63,574 nucleotides of DNA from UBA1724 sp963621575. Lineage in GTDB: Bacteria > Verrucomicrobiota > Lentisphaeria > Oligosphaerales > Oligosphaeraceae. Positions 8,308-16,711 of the stretch are shown one piece after another (positions within the stretch are counted from its first letter, which is position 1; each line of letters begins with the position of its first letter). The stretch spans positions 1 through 63,574 of the forward strand of contig CAVFEH010000014.1 in assembly GCA_963621575.1 (NCBI GenBank), written 5' to 3'. The notes below the pieces were generated by a model. The model saw only the letters and a program-made list of their open reading frames with translations, ran no database searches and had not been told where the DNA came from. The translations under genes were made by a program, and so were the position numbers.

Positions 8308-8979
8308 ATGACCGGCCCCCTCGACGAGGAACAGCTCCATGCCCTCCAGGCCGCGGCACGCGCACGCCTGGAGCGGGACTGCTCCTGCCACGATTGGGAC
8401 CACACTCTCCGCGTCCTCGCGACCGCACTCCGGCTCGCCCGCGCGGAGGGCGGGGACCCCGGCGTGATCACCGCCGCCGCGCTCCTCCACGATATCGCGC
8501 GTCCCGAGGAGATGGCGGACCAGGGGAAGACCGACCACGCCCTCCTCGGCAGCCAAATGGCCGCCGGGATCCTCCAGGAGGAGAAGATCGGTGACGACTC
8601 CTGGCGGCGGCATGTCTGCCAGTGCATCCGGAGCCACCGCTACCGTTCCCGGAACGGCGAGGCCCCCGCTTCCATAGAGGCGCGGGTGCTCTATGACGCC
8701 GACAAGCTGGACTCCCTTGGCGCCATCGGACTCGCCCGCGCATTCCATTTTGCAGGGAAGACCGGCGCGCGCGTCCACAACACCAGGGAGGAGGCCCTGT
8801 CAGGCGCCTCCTACGGACGGGAGGACTCCGCCTACCGGGAGTATCTGGTGAAGCTCCAGTACCTCCCCGGGGCGATGCTTACCCCCGCCGGGCACGCGCT
8901 CGCCCTTCGACGGCTCGCATTCATGCGGGAGTTCTTCCGGGAATTGGAGGGGGAATGCGCCGCGGATGGCAGGGGGTAG
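8308..8979 (+). CDS. HD-domain phosphohydrolase
   Basis: A 223-residue metal-dependent HD-superfamily hydrolase. Metal-ligand motifs are His28 in SCHDWDHT, the HD pair at 61-62 (LLHDIARPEE) and a downstream Asp in LYDADKLDS. This pattern matches the small single-domain HD proteins of the YpgQ-like group, which hydrolyse nucleotide phosphates; the true substrate is unknown. It begins with no gap after cysS, suggesting translational coupling and perhaps a housecleaning role linked to aminoacylation, which is inference. Confidence 0.82.
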   Translation: MTGPLDEEQLHALQAAARARLERDCSCHDWDHTLRVLATALRLARAEGGDPGVITAAALLHDIARPEEMADQGKTDHALLGSQMAAGILQEEKIGDDSWRRHVCQCIRSHRYRSRNGEAPASIEARVLYDADKLDSLGAIGLARAFHFAGKTGARVHNTREEALSGASYGREDSAYREYLVKLQYLPGAMLTPAGHALALRRLAFMREFFRELEGECAADGRG

Positions 8980-9158
8980 GGCGGCTTGGCCCGTTCTCCA
9001 CTCCCTTCCGTCCCTGCGGCGCCCGCGCACAGCCGTGTGGCGGGGAATTAGATTATTGATCCTTTCCGGCTGCCGGGTGAAATGGCAGGCGCCGGGATAT
9101 TCCGAAACGCAACCAGGGCGCGGGGGATTTTCTCCCCTTGTGCCGGAGGTGTAACACT

Positions 9159-9653
9159 ATGAACGAGAACGAACGAAACGAGAAGATCCTTTCCCTGCTC
9201 CGGCGCGAGGCCCGCATGCCCGTGCAGGAGATCGCAGACCGTCTGGCAATTTCCGCACAGGAGGCCGCCGATGCCATTGCGAAGATGGAGACGGATGGAC
9301 GCATTCTCGGGTATGCCGCATTGACGGGGGACGCCGAGGACGGCTGCACTCGCGCGATTATCGAAGTCCAGATCCAGCCGGAGCGGGACACCGGCTTTGA
9401 CAGCGTCGCGCAGCGCATTTGCAAGTTCCCCGAGGTGGTCTCCGCGTATCTGGTGAGCGGCCGCTACGACCTCCATTTGGAGGTGGTGGGGAAGTCTCTC
9501 CAGGATGTGGCCCGTTTTGTGGCCAGCAAGCTTTCCACGCAGCCGGGCGTCAAGTCCTGCGCGACCCTGTTCCTGCTGAAGAAGTACAAGGAGGCGGGCA
9601 TTGACCTTGAGAAGGAGGATGACGGATATGGACGGCTCAAAATCTCCATGTAG
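9159..9653 (+). CDS. Lrp/AsnC-family transcriptional regulator
   Basis: A 164-residue regulator with an N-terminal winged helix-turn-helix (about residues 5-50, RNEKILSLLRREARMPVQEIA) and a C-terminal RAM ligand-binding domain (SAYLVSGRYDLHLEVVG and the following strand). Such proteins sense amino acids and often control an adjacent transaminase. That fits here, because the 3' end overlaps the next gene, an aminotransferase, by 26 nt. GGAGG (9145-9149) lies 9 nt before the ATG at 9159. The 179-nt upstream region contains no clear operator that could be assigned. Confidence 0.9.
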   Translation: MNENERNEKILSLLRREARMPVQEIADRLAISAQEAADAIAKMETDGRILGYAALTGDAEDGCTRAIIEVQIQPERDTGFDSVAQRICKFPEVVSAYLVSGRYDLHLEVVGKSLQDVARFVASKLSTQPGVKSCATLFLLKKYKEAGIDLEKEDDGYGRLKISM

Positions 9654-10839
9654 CCTGGACGGCACGGGCAGCCGTGTGGCGCCCCATATCCGGGTGCTCC
9701 CCAAGAGCGGGATCCGGAAGTTCTTTGATCTGGTGAACACCATGCACGGGGTAATCTCCCTGGGCGTGGGCGAGCCGGATTTCGTGACTCCCTGGAAGAT
9801 CCGCGAGGCTATGATGTACTCCCTCACAAAGGGATACACCCACTACACCTCCAACCTGGGTGACAAGAAGCTCCGCGAGGTCATCTGCCAGAAGTTCCAG
9901 GAGCGCTTCGGCGGCTCCTATTCGCCCCTTGCGGAATGCCTGGTGACCGTGGGAGTCTCCGAAGGGCTGGACCTGGCCCTCCGCGCGCTGGTCTCCCCGG
10001 GCGACGAGGTCCTTTACCATGAGCCCTGCTACGTCTCCTACGGCGCCACCGTGGCCATGGCCCACGGCGTCCCCGTCCCCGTGCGCACCCGCGCGGAGCA
10101 CGATTTTGTGATCCAGGTGGAGGATCTGGAGAAGGCGGTGACCCCGCGAACCAAGATCCTCATGCTGAACTACCCCAACAACCCCACCGGCGCGGGCATG
10201 ACGTGGGAGGACAAGCAGAAGATCGCGGACTTCGCCATCCGCCACGACCTGGTGGTGCTCTCTGACGAGATCTACGAGGACCTCTCCTACATCCCCCGCT
10301 CCCCCACCATCGCCACCATCCCCGGCATGCGGGAGCGCACCGTGGTCTTCAATGGCTTCAGCAAGGCCTACGCCATGACGGGCATGCGCGTGGCCTACGC
10401 CCTGGGCCACCACGAGATTGTGGACGCCATGATGAAGATCCATCAATACACCATGCTCTGCGCGCCCACGCCCTCCCAGTACGGCGCCCTCGAGGCCCTG
10501 CAGTCCGCCGACGCGGAGCGCGACGCCATGCACGAGGAGTACGAGGAGCGCCGGAATGTGGTGGTGAAGGGCTTCCGCGAAATGGGGATGCCCTGTTTCC
10601 TGCCCCGCGGCGCCTTCTATGTCTTCCCCAGCGTGGCGTGCACCGGCATGAGCTCCGAGGAGTTCGCCGAGCGCCTGCTGGAGGAAGAGCGTGTGGCCGT
10701 GGTCCCCGGGAACGCCTTCGGCGCCTCCGGCGAGGGCTTTGTCCGCTGCTCCTACGCCACCGGCATGAAGGACCTCCAGGAGGCCTTGCGCCGCATCGGG
10801 CACTTCCTGGAGCGCCACCGCGTTGCCGCGAAGGACTAG
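9628..10839 (+). CDS. PLP-dependent aminotransferase, class I/II
   Basis: A 403-residue fold-type I aminotransferase of the aspartate-aminotransferase-like group. The PLP lysine is Lys246 in GFSKAYAMTG. Other family blocks are SLGVGEPDF, YTSNLGDKKLRE, LNYPNNPTG, LSDEIYE and the late FVRCSYAT. The start at 9628 is preferred over ATG 9619 or TTG 9601 because AAGGAGG (9612-9618) lies 9 nt before it. Pairing with an Lrp regulator is common for this group and suggests amino-acid-responsive control; the exact substrate cannot be read from sequence. Confidence 0.92.
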   Translation: MDGSKSPCSLDGTGSRVAPHIRVLPKSGIRKFFDLVNTMHGVISLGVGEPDFVTPWKIREAMMYSLTKGYTHYTSNLGDKKLREVICQKFQERFGGSYSPLAECLVTVGVSEGLDLALRALVSPGDEVLYHEPCYVSYGATVAMAHGVPVPVRTRAEHDFVIQVEDLEKAVTPRTKILMLNYPNNPTGAGMTWEDKQKIADFAIRHDLVVLSDEIYEDLSYIPRSPTIATIPGMRERTVVFNGFSKAYAMTGMRVAYALGHHEIVDAMMKIHQYTMLCAPTPSQYGALEALQSADAERDAMHEEYEERRNVVVKGFREMGMPCFLPRGAFYVFPSVACTGMSSEEFAERLLEEERVAVVPGNAFGASGEGFVRCSYATGMKDLQEALRRIGHFLERHRVAAKD

Positions 10840-10848
10840 GCAGGCCCC

Positions 10849-11436
10849 ATGCAGAGCCTCACCAACACCTGGGGGATTCTCCCGCTGCCCGGCGATCCCT
10901 CCCGCCGCGTGGAGATGGACATGGGGTGCGGGAAGGGCCGTTTCACCGTGGAGCTGGCTCGCCGCCATCCGGAGAGCCTGGTCCTCTGCAACGACCTGAT
11001 CTCCGAGCGCCTCCGAATCGTGGAGAAGCGCGCCGCGCGCGCCGGGCTGGACAACCTCCTGGCGCTGCGGGCCACCAGCCTGGCGCTGGTCTCCTACCAG
11101 CTGCCCGTCCATTGCCTGGACCGGCTCCACCTCCTCTGCCCGGATCCCTGGCCCAAGCGGGGGCACGTGGCGCGGAGGCTGGTGTGCACCGACTTTCTCT
11201 GCCGCGTGGTCCGCGTCTTGAAGCCCGGCGGGATCTTTCATCTCTCCACCGACTACGAACCTTATTTCGGGGACTGGCTGCGGCTCTTCCGCAATCTGGA
11301 GGGGCTCTATGAGCCGTGTCCCGACGGCAACGCCGACATGGCGGATGTGAAGACCGACTTCGAGCTCCACTGGAATGCCCGTGGCACCGAGGTCCGGCAC
11401 GTGTGCTTCCGCGTGCGTGGGGGGCCGCAGGCATGA
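10849..11436 (+). CDS. trmB: tRNA (guanine-N7-)-methyltransferase
   Basis: Methylates G46 in the variable loop of tRNA. The 195-residue protein has the SAM-binding motif DMGCGKGRF, the TrmB signature CPDPWPKRGHVARRLV and the later STDYEPY. These are diagnostic of TrmB rather than of general methyltransferases. It begins 9 nt after the aminotransferase stop and its own stop overlaps the next ATG (ATGA), so 9159-12677 looks like one operon. Confidence 0.93.
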   Translation: MQSLTNTWGILPLPGDPSRRVEMDMGCGKGRFTVELARRHPESLVLCNDLISERLRIVEKRAARAGLDNLLALRATSLALVSYQLPVHCLDRLHLLCPDPWPKRGHVARRLVCTDFLCRVVRVLKPGGIFHLSTDYEPYFGDWLRLFRNLEGLYEPCPDGNADMADVKTDFELHWNARGTEVRHVCFRVRGGPQA

Positions 11437-12677
11437 AGGCCATCTGCATCCCCTGCTCGGGCCCCGTGGAGGTGGGGGGGATCCTTCCCCTTCTGGACCA
11501 CCCGCTCTTCCAGCGACTCAGGAGCTGCCGTCAGCTGGGCCTCAATGACCTGGTCTTCCCCGGCGCCCGTCACAGCCGCCTGGAGCACGCGCTGGGGGTG
11601 TTGAAACGCGCGCGCTTCGCGGCCCGCAGGCAGGGCATAGCGGGGGGGGAGCTCCGGAACCTGGAGCTCTTCGCGCTGCTCCACGACGTGGGGCACGGGC
11701 CCTTCTCCCATCAAGTGGAGCCCGTGCTCGCCGGCGACCACCATCTTCGCGGGGAAAAGACCATCCTCGCCCTGGAGGGGCCCATTCGGCAGTGCGGCGG
11801 CGACTCCGAGCGCATACTCCAGATGCTCCGCGGAAAGGATCCCCTGGGGGAGTGGGTCTCCGACCGGAATCTGGGCGCCGACAAACTGGACTACCTGGAG
11901 CGCGACGCCCTCCATATCGGCTTCGCGGGAACCCCCGACCTGGAGACGATCCAGGAAAACACCGTCCGCACCGTAGACGGATGTCTGGCCCTCCGGGAGA
12001 AGTTCATCGAGGAGGGGAAGCGGGTCCAGAAGTTCTACTCCTATCTCCATCAACACGGATATCTCAACAAGACCGCGCTCTCCGCGCAGCGGATGCTCCA
12101 GTGGGCCCTCCAGAGGGAACTGGCGCTGCGCACCCCCGGGGAGGCCGGCGAAATCTGGGAGATGACCGACGACACGCTCCTGGAATGGCTCCGGAAAGGC
12201 CGCAGCGACGCCGCCCGGAAGATGCTCCGCCGTCTGGTGACCCGGGACCTCCTGCGGACCTGCCTCTGCCTGAAACCCCAGGGGTATGGCTATGTGGAGA
12301 ATGTGGAGGGAAAGGACATCGCACTCCAGGAATGGCCCCGGCAGGCGCTCATGGCGCTTTCCCGGAACCTGGAGAGCCTGGAGACCGTCCTGGAGACCGA
12401 GGATGCCCTGGCCGGGGCCGTCCACGCACGGCCCGGGGAGGTCCTCCTGGCCGCCATGCCCTATTTCCGGAAACTCCTCCCGAAGGACCTCCGGATTGCG
12501 AACGGCGCCAACGATTATTGGCTCCTGGAAAAGGACCGCGACCACAAAAACTCCCTGGAAAGCGACTACCTCCGGACCTTTGCCGTCCGGGTCATCACGA
12601 CCCGGCGACTCCGCGAAAAACTCGCGAAAGACCCCGCGCCCCTTCTGCAGGTGCTGTCACGGCTGGCGACGTCCTGA
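11433..12677 (+). CDS. HD-domain phosphohydrolase, dNTPase-like (COG1078 type)
   Basis: A 414-residue HD-superfamily protein of the SAMHD1/COG1078 kind. It has RHSRLEHALGV (first metal His), LLHDVGHGPFSH (the HD pair) and NLGADKLDYLERDA (downstream Asp). Relatives act on dNTPs; this is a family inference. The ATG overlaps the trmB stop (ATGA), showing coupling. The C-terminal 150 residues are less conserved and may control oligomerisation. The substrate is unproven. Confidence 0.85.
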   Translation: MKAICIPCSGPVEVGGILPLLDHPLFQRLRSCRQLGLNDLVFPGARHSRLEHALGVLKRARFAARRQGIAGGELRNLELFALLHDVGHGPFSHQVEPVLAGDHHLRGEKTILALEGPIRQCGGDSERILQMLRGKDPLGEWVSDRNLGADKLDYLERDALHIGFAGTPDLETIQENTVRTVDGCLALREKFIEEGKRVQKFYSYLHQHGYLNKTALSAQRMLQWALQRELALRTPGEAGEIWEMTDDTLLEWLRKGRSDAARKMLRRLVTRDLLRTCLCLKPQGYGYVENVEGKDIALQEWPRQALMALSRNLESLETVLETEDALAGAVHARPGEVLLAAMPYFRKLLPKDLRIANGANDYWLLEKDRDHKNSLESDYLRTFAVRVITTRRLREKLAKDPAPLLQVLSRLATS

Positions 12678-13020
12678 AAACAAAAGAGGAAGGAGGAGGA
12701 GGCGCCGCGTGTGCCTTTTCATGGCCTTTGGCGGTTTAATGTTCCAAAAATATCATGCGACGCCGCAAGGAATGCTTGTGCGGGTTACATTAGGGGGTAT
12801 TGACGGCGGGGCGGGGCGTGGGAAACCGTCCCCGTTCCCGGCTGTCTGAATTGTGTGCCGCGTCTTTTTTGGGGTCGCGGCTTTCCTCCCCCGGGGTGTG
12901 TTTTTTTTGTGTGCATGTCCCCGGGGGTCACAAGGCTCCCCTGTCCTTTTGTTGTCGGGTGGGGGAGGAGTCAGCAATCCGGCGTCTGGGTTCAGGCGTT
13001 GGTGATAGGAGACGAAAGAG
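12678..13020 (+). other. 343-nt gene-free region upstream of fucO
   Basis: No convincing gene is seen. A promoter-like pair TTGGCG (12728-12733), 17 nt, TATCAT (12751-12756) lies near the beginning and would give a leader of about 260 nt. A second possible pair is TTGTGC with TATTGA near 12776-12803. The leader is T- and G-rich with several short G/C runs and ends in AGGAGA before the fucO ATG. No known riboswitch was recognised. Confidence 0.5.
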
Positions 13021-14172
13021 ATGGCCAGCCGCATTATTCTCAACGAGACTTCCTACTTTGGCAAGGGTGCGATCCAGGAGATCGCCACTGAGGTCAAGGC
13101 CCGTGGATGCAAGAAAGTGATGCTCTGCACGGATCCCGACCTGGTGAAGTTTGGCGTCGCCGGCAAGGTGACCGATGTCCTGGACAAGGCGGGCATTGCC
13201 TACAAGGTGTACACCGGCATCAAGGCGAACCCCACCATCGAGAACGTGCAGGAGGGTGTTGCCTTTGCGAAGGCCGAGGGTGCCGACATCCTGGTCGCGG
13301 TCGGCGGCGGCAGCGCCATCGACACCTCCAAGGCCATCGGCATCATCATGACCAACCCCGAGTTCGCCGACGTGCGCAGCCTGGAGGGCGTGGCCCCCAC
13401 CAAGAAGCCCTGCCTGCCCATCATCGCCGTCTCCACCACCAGCGGAACCGCCGCCGAGGTTACCATCAATTACGTCATCACCGATGTGGAACGCCACCGG
13501 AAGTTCGTCTGCGTGGATCCCCATGACATCCCCGTGGTGGCCGTCGTGGACCCCGACATGGTCATGTCCATGCCCCGCGGACTGTGCGCCGCCACCGGCA
13601 TGGACGCCCTGACCCACGCCATCGAGGGCTATATCACCAAGGCCGCCTGGGACCTGACCGACATGCTGCACATCACCGCCATCAAGATGATCGCGCAGTA
13701 TCTCCGCGACTCCGTGAACAAGGATCCCGCCGCCCGTGAGAAGATGGCCGTGGCCCAGTACATCGCCGGCATGGGCTTCTCCAACGTGGGCCTGGGCATC
13801 GTGCACTCCATGGCGCACCCCCTCTCCGCCCTCTATGACACCCCCCATGGCGTGGCCTGCGCCGCCATCCTGCCCACCGTCCTGGAGTACAACGCCCCCG
13901 CCACCGGGGAGCGCTACAAGGACATCGCCATCGCCATGGGCGTCCAGGGCGTCGAGAAGATGACCCAGGAGGAGTACCGCAAGGCCTGCGTGGACGCCGT
14001 CCGCCAGCTCGGCAAGGACGTGGGGATCCCCCAGCACCTCTCCGAGGTCGGCGTGAAGGAGGCCGACATCGACTTCCTGGCCGACTCCGCCATGGCCGAC
14101 GCCTGCACCCCCGGCAACCCCAAGGACCCCACCAAGGCCGACATCGTCGCCCTCTACAAGTCCATGCTCTAG
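13021..14172 (+). CDS. fucO: Lactaldehyde reductase (iron-containing alcohol dehydrogenase)
   Basis: Reduces L-lactaldehyde to 1,2-propanediol, the NADH-reoxidising step in anaerobic fucose or rhamnose use. The 383-residue protein closely follows E. coli FucO over its length. Shared blocks include ILNET at the start, NPEFADVRSLEG, TAAEVTINYVITD and FVCVDPHDIP. Iron ligands are Asp195 and His199 (GMDALTHAIEGY), His262 (VHSMAHPL) and His276 (TPHG); GGGS at 95-98 contacts NAD. The gene stands alone with its own leader; no fucose isomerase, kinase or aldolase is nearby. GGAGA 9 nt before the ATG supports the start. Confidence 0.93.
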   Translation: MASRIILNETSYFGKGAIQEIATEVKARGCKKVMLCTDPDLVKFGVAGKVTDVLDKAGIAYKVYTGIKANPTIENVQEGVAFAKAEGADILVAVGGGSAIDTSKAIGIIMTNPEFADVRSLEGVAPTKKPCLPIIAVSTTSGTAAEVTINYVITDVERHRKFVCVDPHDIPVVAVVDPDMVMSMPRGLCAATGMDALTHAIEGYITKAAWDLTDMLHITAIKMIAQYLRDSVNKDPAAREKMAVAQYIAGMGFSNVGLGIVHSMAHPLSALYDTPHGVACAAILPTVLEYNAPATGERYKDIAIAMGVQGVEKMTQEEYRKACVDAVRQLGKDVGIPQHLSEVGVKEADIDFLADSAMADACTPGNPKDPTKADIVALYKSML

Positions 14173-14256
14173 CCTGGGGGGCACGCTGCTGTAGGCGTCT
14201 GTGCCGGTGCGCGCAGGAAATCCGCGGCCTTTTTTGTGAAAATTCCCGCGAGTGAT

Positions 14257-14284
14257 TTGCAAACCCCGGAAAGGCGCTTACAGT
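14257..14284 (+). promoter_or_regulatory. Promoter of tRNA-Leu(CAG)
   Basis: TTGCAA (14257-14262), a 16-nt spacer and TACAGT (14279-14284), ending 14 nt before the mature tRNA. The -35 and spacer are shared with the tRNA-Thr/tuf, rplK and tRNA-Arg promoters in this window, which makes chance unlikely. Confidence 0.75.
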
Positions 14285-14298
14285 AGGGCCGCTTTCAT

Positions 14299-14385
14299 GC
14301 CAGAGTGGCGGAATTGGCAGACGCGCTGCGTTCAGGTCGCAGTGGGCTTACGCTCGTGAAGGTTCAAGTCCTTTCTCTGGTACCA
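14299..14385 (+). tRNA. tRNA-Leu (CAG)
   Basis: A class II tRNA of 87 nt with CCA encoded. Acceptor GCCAGAG pairs with CTCTGGT (one G-U). The anticodon stem CTGCG/CGCAG encloses loop TTCAGGT with anticodon CAG at 14333-14335. A long variable arm and the T-arm GGTTCAAGTCC are present. Confidence 0.96.
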
Positions 14386-14390
14386 TTTTG

Positions 14391-14426
14391 AAGAACCCCG
14401 GCTCCCAACGGTCGGGGTTCTTTTTT
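14391..14426 (+). terminator. Intrinsic terminator between the two tRNA-Leu genes
   Basis: AAGAACCCCG pairs with CGGGGTTCTT around a short loop, followed directly by a T-run. It lies 5 nt after the first tRNA. Confidence 0.88.
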
Positions 14427-14464
14427 GCCCGGATGGTTCCCGACGAAACGCCCGGCTTTCCTGG

Positions 14465-14551
14465 GCGAGAGTGGCGAAACTGGCAGACGCCCGAGATTTA
14501 GGTTCTCGTGCCTTAAACGGCGTGCGGGTTCGAGTCCCGCCTCTCGCACCA
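14465..14551 (+). tRNA. tRNA-Leu (TAG)
   Basis: A class II tRNA of 87 nt with CCA encoded. Acceptor GCGAGAG pairs perfectly with CTCTCGC. Anticodon stem CGAGA/TCTCG encloses loop TTTAGGT with anticodon TAG at 14499-14501. A long variable arm and GGTTCGAGTCC are present. No promoter of its own is visible in the 38 nt after the preceding terminator, so it may depend on read-through. Confidence 0.96.
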
Positions 14552-14616
14552 CATTGCCGCGGCAAAATCGCCGGGACGCCACTCCGGAGGCCCCTCGCCG
14601 GGGAAAAAAGAATATG

Positions 14617-14644
14617 CCGCGCCCGACAACCGGGTGCGGTTTTT
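14617..14644 (+). terminator. Intrinsic terminator after tRNA-Leu(TAG)
   Basis: CCGCGCCCG (14617-14625) pairs with CGGGTGCGG (14631-14639; one G-T wobble) around ACAAC and is followed by TTTTT. It separates the tRNA from the transporter gene downstream. Confidence 0.75.
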
Positions 14645-14702
14645 GCGTCTTGGGAGCTCTTGGAATGCACGCGCCAATTCTGGCGCAAACCATTGGAAGC
14701 GG

Positions 14703-15692
14703 ATGGGATTGTTGCGGAAGACAGCGGGTTGGATCAGTCGCCACATGGCGTTGTTCGTGGTGCTTGCGGGGGGGCTGGCGTTGTTGGTGCCGGGCAGTTT
14801 CGGCTTTGTGAAGCCGAAGTACATCAACGTCTTGCTGGGGGTTGTGATGTTCGGCATGGGGTTGACGTTGAAGCCCCGGGATTTCCGGGTGGTCTTCCGG
14901 CATCCGCGGGATGTGCTGGTTGGCTTTGTGGCGCAGTTCTCCATCATGCCGTTGGTGGCGTTTTTGCTCGTTAAGCTTTTCCGGCTGTCTCCGGAGCTGT
15001 CCATTGGCGTGATACTGGTGGGGACCTGTCCCGGCGGCACAGCCTCCAATGTGATCACGTACCTGGCCCGGGGCGACGTGGCGCTCTCCGTGGGCATGAC
15101 CACTGTCTCCACCCTCTTCGCCCCCGTCATGACGCCGCTGCTCACCTATCTCTATGCGGGGCAGTCCGTGGATGTGAATCCCGGCGCCATGTTTTTTTCC
15201 ATTGTCCAGGTGGTGCTCCTGCCCGTGCTCCTGGGCTTGGCCATCAACCGGTGCCTGCCGCGCTTCTCCGACGCCGTGGCGGAGTTCCTGCCGCTGCTCT
15301 CCACGGCCACCATCGTGGTCATCGTTGGCGCCATCGTGAACCTCAACGCCGATCGAATCCTCTCTTCCGGATTGCTGGTCCTCTGCGTGGTGGCCCTCCA
15401 CAACCTCCTGGGACTCGCCCTTGGCTACGGCATGGCGAAGGCCCTGAAGCTGGAGACCTCCAAGTGCCGCGCCATCTCCATCGAGGTAGGCATGCAGAAC
15501 TCCGGACTGGCGGTCTCCCTTGCCGCCACTCACTTCGCCCTCTACCCCCTGGCGACCATCCCCGGGGCCGTCTTCAGCGTGTGGCACAATGTCTCCGGCG
15601 CCATTCTGGCGAATTTCTTCCTGCGGCGGCCGCTCCCGCCTCATGACGCGCCCGCGGAAGAAGCCGTTGCTTCGGGAGAAAAGGACCCATGA
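14703..15692 (+). CDS. Bile acid:sodium symporter (BASS) family transporter
   Basis: A 329-residue integral membrane protein with about nine or ten hydrophobic segments. It shows BASS-family hallmarks: GVVMFGMGLTLKPRDF, the crossover block LVGTCPGGTASNVITYLARGD, and EVGMQNSGLAVSLA late in the protein. Members move organic anions (bile acids, pyruvate, pantoate and others) with sodium across the cytoplasmic membrane; the solute here is unknown. The start at 14703 is preferred because GGAAG lies just upstream and the extra 23 residues of the longer frame are charged and overlap the upstream terminator. It overlaps the next gene (ATGA). Confidence 0.9.
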   Translation: MGLLRKTAGWISRHMALFVVLAGGLALLVPGSFGFVKPKYINVLLGVVMFGMGLTLKPRDFRVVFRHPRDVLVGFVAQFSIMPLVAFLLVKLFRLSPELSIGVILVGTCPGGTASNVITYLARGDVALSVGMTTVSTLFAPVMTPLLTYLYAGQSVDVNPGAMFFSIVQVVLLPVLLGLAINRCLPRFSDAVAEFLPLLSTATIVVIVGAIVNLNADRILSSGLLVLCVVALHNLLGLALGYGMAKALKLETSKCRAISIEVGMQNSGLAVSLAATHFALYPLATIPGAVFSVWHNVSGAILANFFLRRPLPPHDAPAEEAVASGEKDP

Positions 15693-16681
15693 AACAAAAT
15701 CGCGGACTCTTCAACGATATCGTTCCGGCGCTGTGGATGGCGGCGGCCATCCTCCTGGCGGGATGCGTTGGCCGGGGCGCCGTGGATTACGGGCTGGCGG
15801 AGAACTGGGCGTATTTTGGCGTCGGCGAGGGCAGGGCGGCGGACCTCTTTCTGGTCTGTCCCACGGTGGATGTCAAGGACGAGATGAATCTGTCCCTTTC
15901 CGACGCCGAGGGCAGGGCGGCGTTCTTGGGGGCGTTGAACATGGAGCGCGGGATCTACGAGGAGAGCGCCCGCCTCTATGCGCCATACTATCGCCAGGCG
16001 TCCTTGAAGGCGTATGCCTTCCCGGAAGGGCGGCGCGAGGCGGCGTTGTCGCGGGCGTACGAGGATGTCTCCAGGGCCTTTGCCTGGTATCTGGCGCACG
16101 AAAACCACGGACGTCCCATCATTCTGGCGGGGTTTTCCCAAGGCGCGGACATGTGTTACCGGCTGATTGCGGATTTTTTTGACGACGCCGCGCTGTCGGA
16201 GCGGCTTGTGGCCGCCTACGCCATCGGATGGCCCCTGACGGCGGAGTTGTGCCGCAGACATCCCTGCCTGAAGCCCGCCACCGGCGAGACGGACACCGGC
16301 GTGGTTGTCTCTTTTGAGTGCGAGGCGCCGCAACTTCAGGACTCCCTCATCGTCCCGAAGGGGACGAAGGCCCTTGCGATCAATCCCTTGAACTGGCGGA
16401 CCGACGCGACTCCCGCCCCGAAAGAGGCCAACCTGGGCGCTTGCTTCACCGATTACGGCGCGGCTGTCGTCCGGGAAGTCCCCGCGCTCTGCGGGGCCCA
16501 CCTGGATTCGGAACGGGGGACGCTGAAGGTGACCGACATTGCGCCGGAGCAGTATCCCCCATGTCTTGACATCCTCCCCGCGGGCTCCTACCATGTCTAT
16601 GACTATCTTTTCTTCTTCCGGAACCTCCAGCGGAATGTGGCAAGGCGGCTGGAGGCGTTCCTTCAAAAGCAGGAAAAGTGA
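15689..16681 (+). CDS. DUF3089 family lipoprotein, alpha/beta-hydrolase-like
   Basis: A 330-residue protein with a lipoprotein signal (ILLAGC, lipidated Cys26), so it is likely anchored at the envelope. It matches the DUF3089 pattern: ADLFLVCPTV, YAPYYRQAS and the nucleophile elbow GFSQG with Ser150. Such proteins resemble lipases/esterases, but their substrate is not established. The ATG overlaps the transporter stop, so the two are coupled; uptake of a compound paired with its hydrolysis is an attractive inference. A strong terminator follows immediately. Confidence 0.82.
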   Translation: MKQNRGLFNDIVPALWMAAAILLAGCVGRGAVDYGLAENWAYFGVGEGRAADLFLVCPTVDVKDEMNLSLSDAEGRAAFLGALNMERGIYEESARLYAPYYRQASLKAYAFPEGRREAALSRAYEDVSRAFAWYLAHENHGRPIILAGFSQGADMCYRLIADFFDDAALSERLVAAYAIGWPLTAELCRRHPCLKPATGETDTGVVVSFECEAPQLQDSLIVPKGTKALAINPLNWRTDATPAPKEANLGACFTDYGAAVVREVPALCGAHLDSERGTLKVTDIAPEQYPPCLDILPAGSYHVYDYLFFFRNLQRNVARRLEAFLQKQEK

Positions 16682-16686
16682 AGTCT

Positions 16687-16711
16687 GCCCACAGTCGGCG
16701 TGGGCTTTTTT
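16687..16711 (+). terminator. Intrinsic terminator after the DUF3089 gene
   Basis: GCCCAC (16687-16692) and GTGGGC (16700-16705) with a 7-nt loop are followed by six T. It overlaps the 3' end of the convergent alkD gene. Confidence 0.82.
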
